From assembly GCA_903903365.1 (NCBI GenBank), contig CAIUYS010000326.1:1-6546 (forward strand): 6,546 nt of DNA. The letters are read 5' to 3'. The position numbers were made by a program, and so were the translations under genes. Below the pieces are notes generated by a model, which saw only the letters and a list, made by a program, of their open reading frames with translations, was not told the DNA's origin and ran no database searches. The stretch comes from an uncultured Methylococcaceae bacterium (GTDB lineage: Bacteria; Pseudomonadota; Gammaproteobacteria; Methylococcales; Methylomonadaceae). Shown piece by piece: positions 4,873-6,546 of the stretch (within the stretch, counting starts at the first letter, position 1; the number at the start of each line of letters is the position of its first letter).

Positions 4873-5476
4873 GCTTTTCCTGGCAAGTGCTTAAAGAAAG
4901 ATAGAAATTGTGCAGTTTTTTAACGGATTCTGCAAGTCTATCGTCGGTTTTTGAGTTATCGATCAAGTCATCGGCGTGGGCTTTTCTAAAATCGCGGGTT
5001 ACCTGACTGTTAATAATGGCTTGTATGCTGGCTATCGTCATAGCATCGCGTTTTTTTAAACGTTCTATTTGGGTTTCAACCGGACAATCAACAACCAGTG
5101 TGCGGTCAACCAAGTGGGTCATCTTGGTTTCAAATAATAACGGGATACCAATAATGCAATACGGCGCGTTTAATTTCTTAAGTTCTGTTTGTATGGCTTG
5201 ATAAACCAAAGGATGCAAAATGGCTTCCAGTTTTTGTTTTTGTCGGGCATCTGAAAAAATCAGTTCCCTGAGTCGTGTTCTATTAAGCGAGCCATCCTTA
5301 TTAAGGATGTCCTGGCCATATTCCAGCGCAATCCGGGCGAGTGCCGGTTGTCCGACAGCAACCAACTGGTGGGCTATATCGTCAGCATCAATAACAGGCA
5401 CTTTTAAGTGCTCAAAAATGTTGGCAACGGTGCTTTTTCCGCAACCTATGCCGCCGGTAAGGCCGATTTTTAACAT
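4859..5476 (-). CDS. coaE: Dephospho-CoA kinase
   Basis: This 205-residue cytoplasmic kinase does the last step of coenzyme A synthesis, phosphorylating the 3'-hydroxyl of dephospho-CoA with ATP. A P-loop GGIGCGKST (8-16) is followed by the CoA-domain signature VIDADDIAHQLV (28-39), RELIFSD (70-76), LHPLV (87-91), IGIPLLFET (109-117), VDCPVETQIERLKKRD (129-144) and a lid segment. Asp32/Asp33 match the conserved acidic pair after the P-loop. E. coli CoaE is 206 residues, so the gene is intact. The ATG at 5476 begins four bases after the pilD stop. The 3' end overlaps zapD by 8 to 14 bases depending on the zapD start. Confidence 0.97.
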   Translation of the reverse strand: MLKIGLTGGIGCGKSTVANIFEHLKVPVIDADDIAHQLVAVGQPALARIALEYGQDILNKDGSLNRTRLRELIFSDARQKQKLEAILHPLVYQAIQTELKKLNAPYCIIGIPLLFETKMTHLVDRTLVVDCPVETQIERLKKRDAMTIASIQAIINSQVTRDFRKAHADDLIDNSKTDDRLAESVKKLHNFYLSLSTCQEKRVCE

Positions 5477-5480
5477 GCTG

Positions 5481-6362
5481 TTATAAGCCCACCGTTGTTA
5501 AATAAAACTGATTGATGTCATTGCCCCACAACAAGGCCAGCCAGCCGGCTGCGGCCAAATAAGGGCCAAAAGGAATGGGCGTATTGTGATTGCGTTTAGC
5601 AAAAATAATCATCAATACGCCAATGATTGCGCCAACCAATGAGGATAATAAAATAATAACAGGTAAATATTGCCAACCCAACCAGGCACCGAATAAAGCC
5701 AGCAATTTAAAATCACCAAAGCCCATGCCTTCTTTACCTGTTGCCAGTTTAAATAAATGAAAGACGCTCCAAAGACTGATGTAGCCAGCACAAGTACCGA
5801 TAATACTGGCATGAGACTCGGTAAAAAAACCAAACAGACTTAACAACAAGCCCAGCCAAAGTACCGGCAGGGTAATATTATCCGGTAATAATTGGTGATC
5901 TATGTCAATAAAGCTTAGGGCAATCAGTGACCAAGTCAGCACCAAGGCACAAGCGGTTTGTGGTGTGTAGCCAAAATGCCAGGCAACGATGGCCGATAAG
6001 AGGGCAGTAAACGTTTCTATCAACGGGTAACGTATAGAGATGGGCTGACTACAGGTTGCACAGCGCCCCTTTAAAAACAGGTAACTGATGACGGGTATAT
6101 TTTGATAAGCCTTGATGGGTGTCTTGCAATGAGGGCAGCGGGATAAAGGCAAAGACAGATTGAACGGTTCTTGCCGGGGTTCTGTTTCAGTGGCGTCGAT
6201 TTGCAAATATTCAGAGCATTCCTTACGCCAGTTTTGTTGCATCATGATCGGTAACCGATAAATAACCACATTAAGAAAGCTGCCTACCATTAAACCAACA
6301 AGACCCACCAAGGCCGTCAGTAAATAACGATTTGTTAATAAAATATCCAACTGTTGTATCAT
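5481..6362 (-). CDS. pilD: Type IV prepilin peptidase/N-methyltransferase PilD
   Basis: This 293-residue inner-membrane aspartic peptidase cleaves the leader of type IV pilins and type II secretion pseudopilins, then methylates the new N terminus. The first membrane segment carries GSFLNVVIYRLP (27-38). A cytoplasmic loop has two CxxC pairs (C76/C79, C101/C104) framing IPVISYLFLKGR (89-100). The catalytic aspartates are D153 in FIDIDHQLLPD and D217 in GMGFGDFKLL. Their 64-residue spacing equals that reported for D149/D213 of Pseudomonas PilD and D125/D189 of TcpJ. About seven further hydrophobic segments follow to the C terminus. The ATG at 6362 lies 53 bases after pilC, without a clear Shine-Dalgarno. 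Its place after pilC and before coaE is the classic order. Confidence 0.96.
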   Translation of the reverse strand: MIQQLDILLTNRYLLTALVGLVGLMVGSFLNVVIYRLPIMMQQNWRKECSEYLQIDATETEPRQEPFNLSLPLSRCPHCKTPIKAYQNIPVISYLFLKGRCATCSQPISIRYPLIETFTALLSAIVAWHFGYTPQTACALVLTWSLIALSFIDIDHQLLPDNITLPVLWLGLLLSLFGFFTESHASIIGTCAGYISLWSVFHLFKLATGKEGMGFGDFKLLALFGAWLGWQYLPVIILLSSLVGAIIGVLMIIFAKRNHNTPIPFGPYLAAAGWLALLWGNDINQFYLTTVGL

Positions 6363-6415
6363 TTTTGTAATGTGGGTGTTGTGATTGGCGGCTTGATCTT
6401 AGACATTTTACAGGT

Positions 6416-6546
6416 TTAGCTCACAGCCGCACCCATTTTAAAAATGGGCAAATACATGGCGACGACCAGGCCGCCAATTAAAATACCTAAAATAACCATA
6501 ATAATCGGCTCCATCAAGCTGCTTAAATTATCGACCAGGTTATCAA
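6416..6546 (-). CDS. pilC: Type IV pilus inner-membrane platform protein PilC, C-terminal end (partial)
   Basis: The last 42 codons of a minus-strand gene enter from the right edge. They read DNLVDNLSSLMEPIIMVILG and then a hydrophobic segment GILIGGLVVAMYLPIFKMG ending AAVS before TAA. LMEPxxxxxLGxxxGxxVxAMYLPIF is the signature of the final membrane helix of the GspF/PilC platform family, in which the EP and the YLPIF motifs are strongly conserved. PilC anchors the assembly ATPases PilB/PilT to the pilus base. The adjacent pilD supports PilC rather than a type II secretion GspF. The N-terminal part is outside the window. An 8-base inverted repeat at 6432-6448 falls on these conserved codons and is probably incidental. 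Confidence 0.93.
   Translation of the reverse strand, partial: DNLVDNLSSLMEPIIMVILGILIGGLVVAMYLPIFKMGAAVS

Noticed and set aside
6432..6448. 8-base inverted repeat CCCATTTT/AAAATGGG near the end of pilC
   Set aside because: It falls on codons for the conserved LPIFKMG motif, and its one-base centre cannot form a normal hairpin loop. It is probably incidental.

Overview
This window looks like an ordinary chromosomal segment of a gammaproteobacterium. The evidence is the gene order pilC-pilD-coaE-zapD-yacG, the gammaproteobacterial divisome protein ZapD, a Pseudomonas-type methylthioinosine phosphorylase, and NagZ. The moderate-to-low GC and the overall flavour would fit a methanotroph of the order Methylococcales, but that placement is an impression, not a demonstration.

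Right half and centre (about 6546 down to 1525): one long minus-strand run of tightly packed genes. It opens with the C-terminal end of pilC (type IV pilus inner-membrane platform, cut by the window edge). Then come pilD (prepilin peptidase/methylase), coaE (last step of coenzyme A synthesis), zapD (FtsZ-ring bundling protein) and yacG (zinc protein that inhibits DNA gyrase). After a 58-base gap follow nagZ (muropeptide recycling glucosaminidase), hpt (hypoxanthine/guanine salvage) and mtnP (S-methyl-5'-thioinosine phosphorylase). Most junctions are 1- to 14-base overlaps or a 4-base gap, so translational coupling is likely within the two blocks pilD-coaE-zapD-yacG and nagZ-hpt-mtnP. The last two genes make metabolic sense together: the phosphorylase should release hypoxanthine, which Hpt turns into IMP.

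Left end (1 to 671): a plus-strand BrnT/BrnA type II toxin-antitoxin operon, toxin first, with a 17-base overlap. It converges on mtnP.

Between the two convergent units (672 to 1524): about 850 bases with no convincing gene but dense in palindromes. There are two REP/BIME-like inverted pairs (771-840 and 1169-1243) that share an identical 12-base core yet have different stems, and a 99-base element with 26-base terminal inverted repeats (893-991). There are also several smaller hairpins and a short repeat-like A-rich motif just after brnA. A degenerate relative of the REP hairpin lies at 10-46, so the toxin-antitoxin module has palindromic repeats on both sides.

I found no RNA gene, CRISPR array, insertion sequence or novel multigene system. 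The most unusual material is the palindrome-rich intergenic region.
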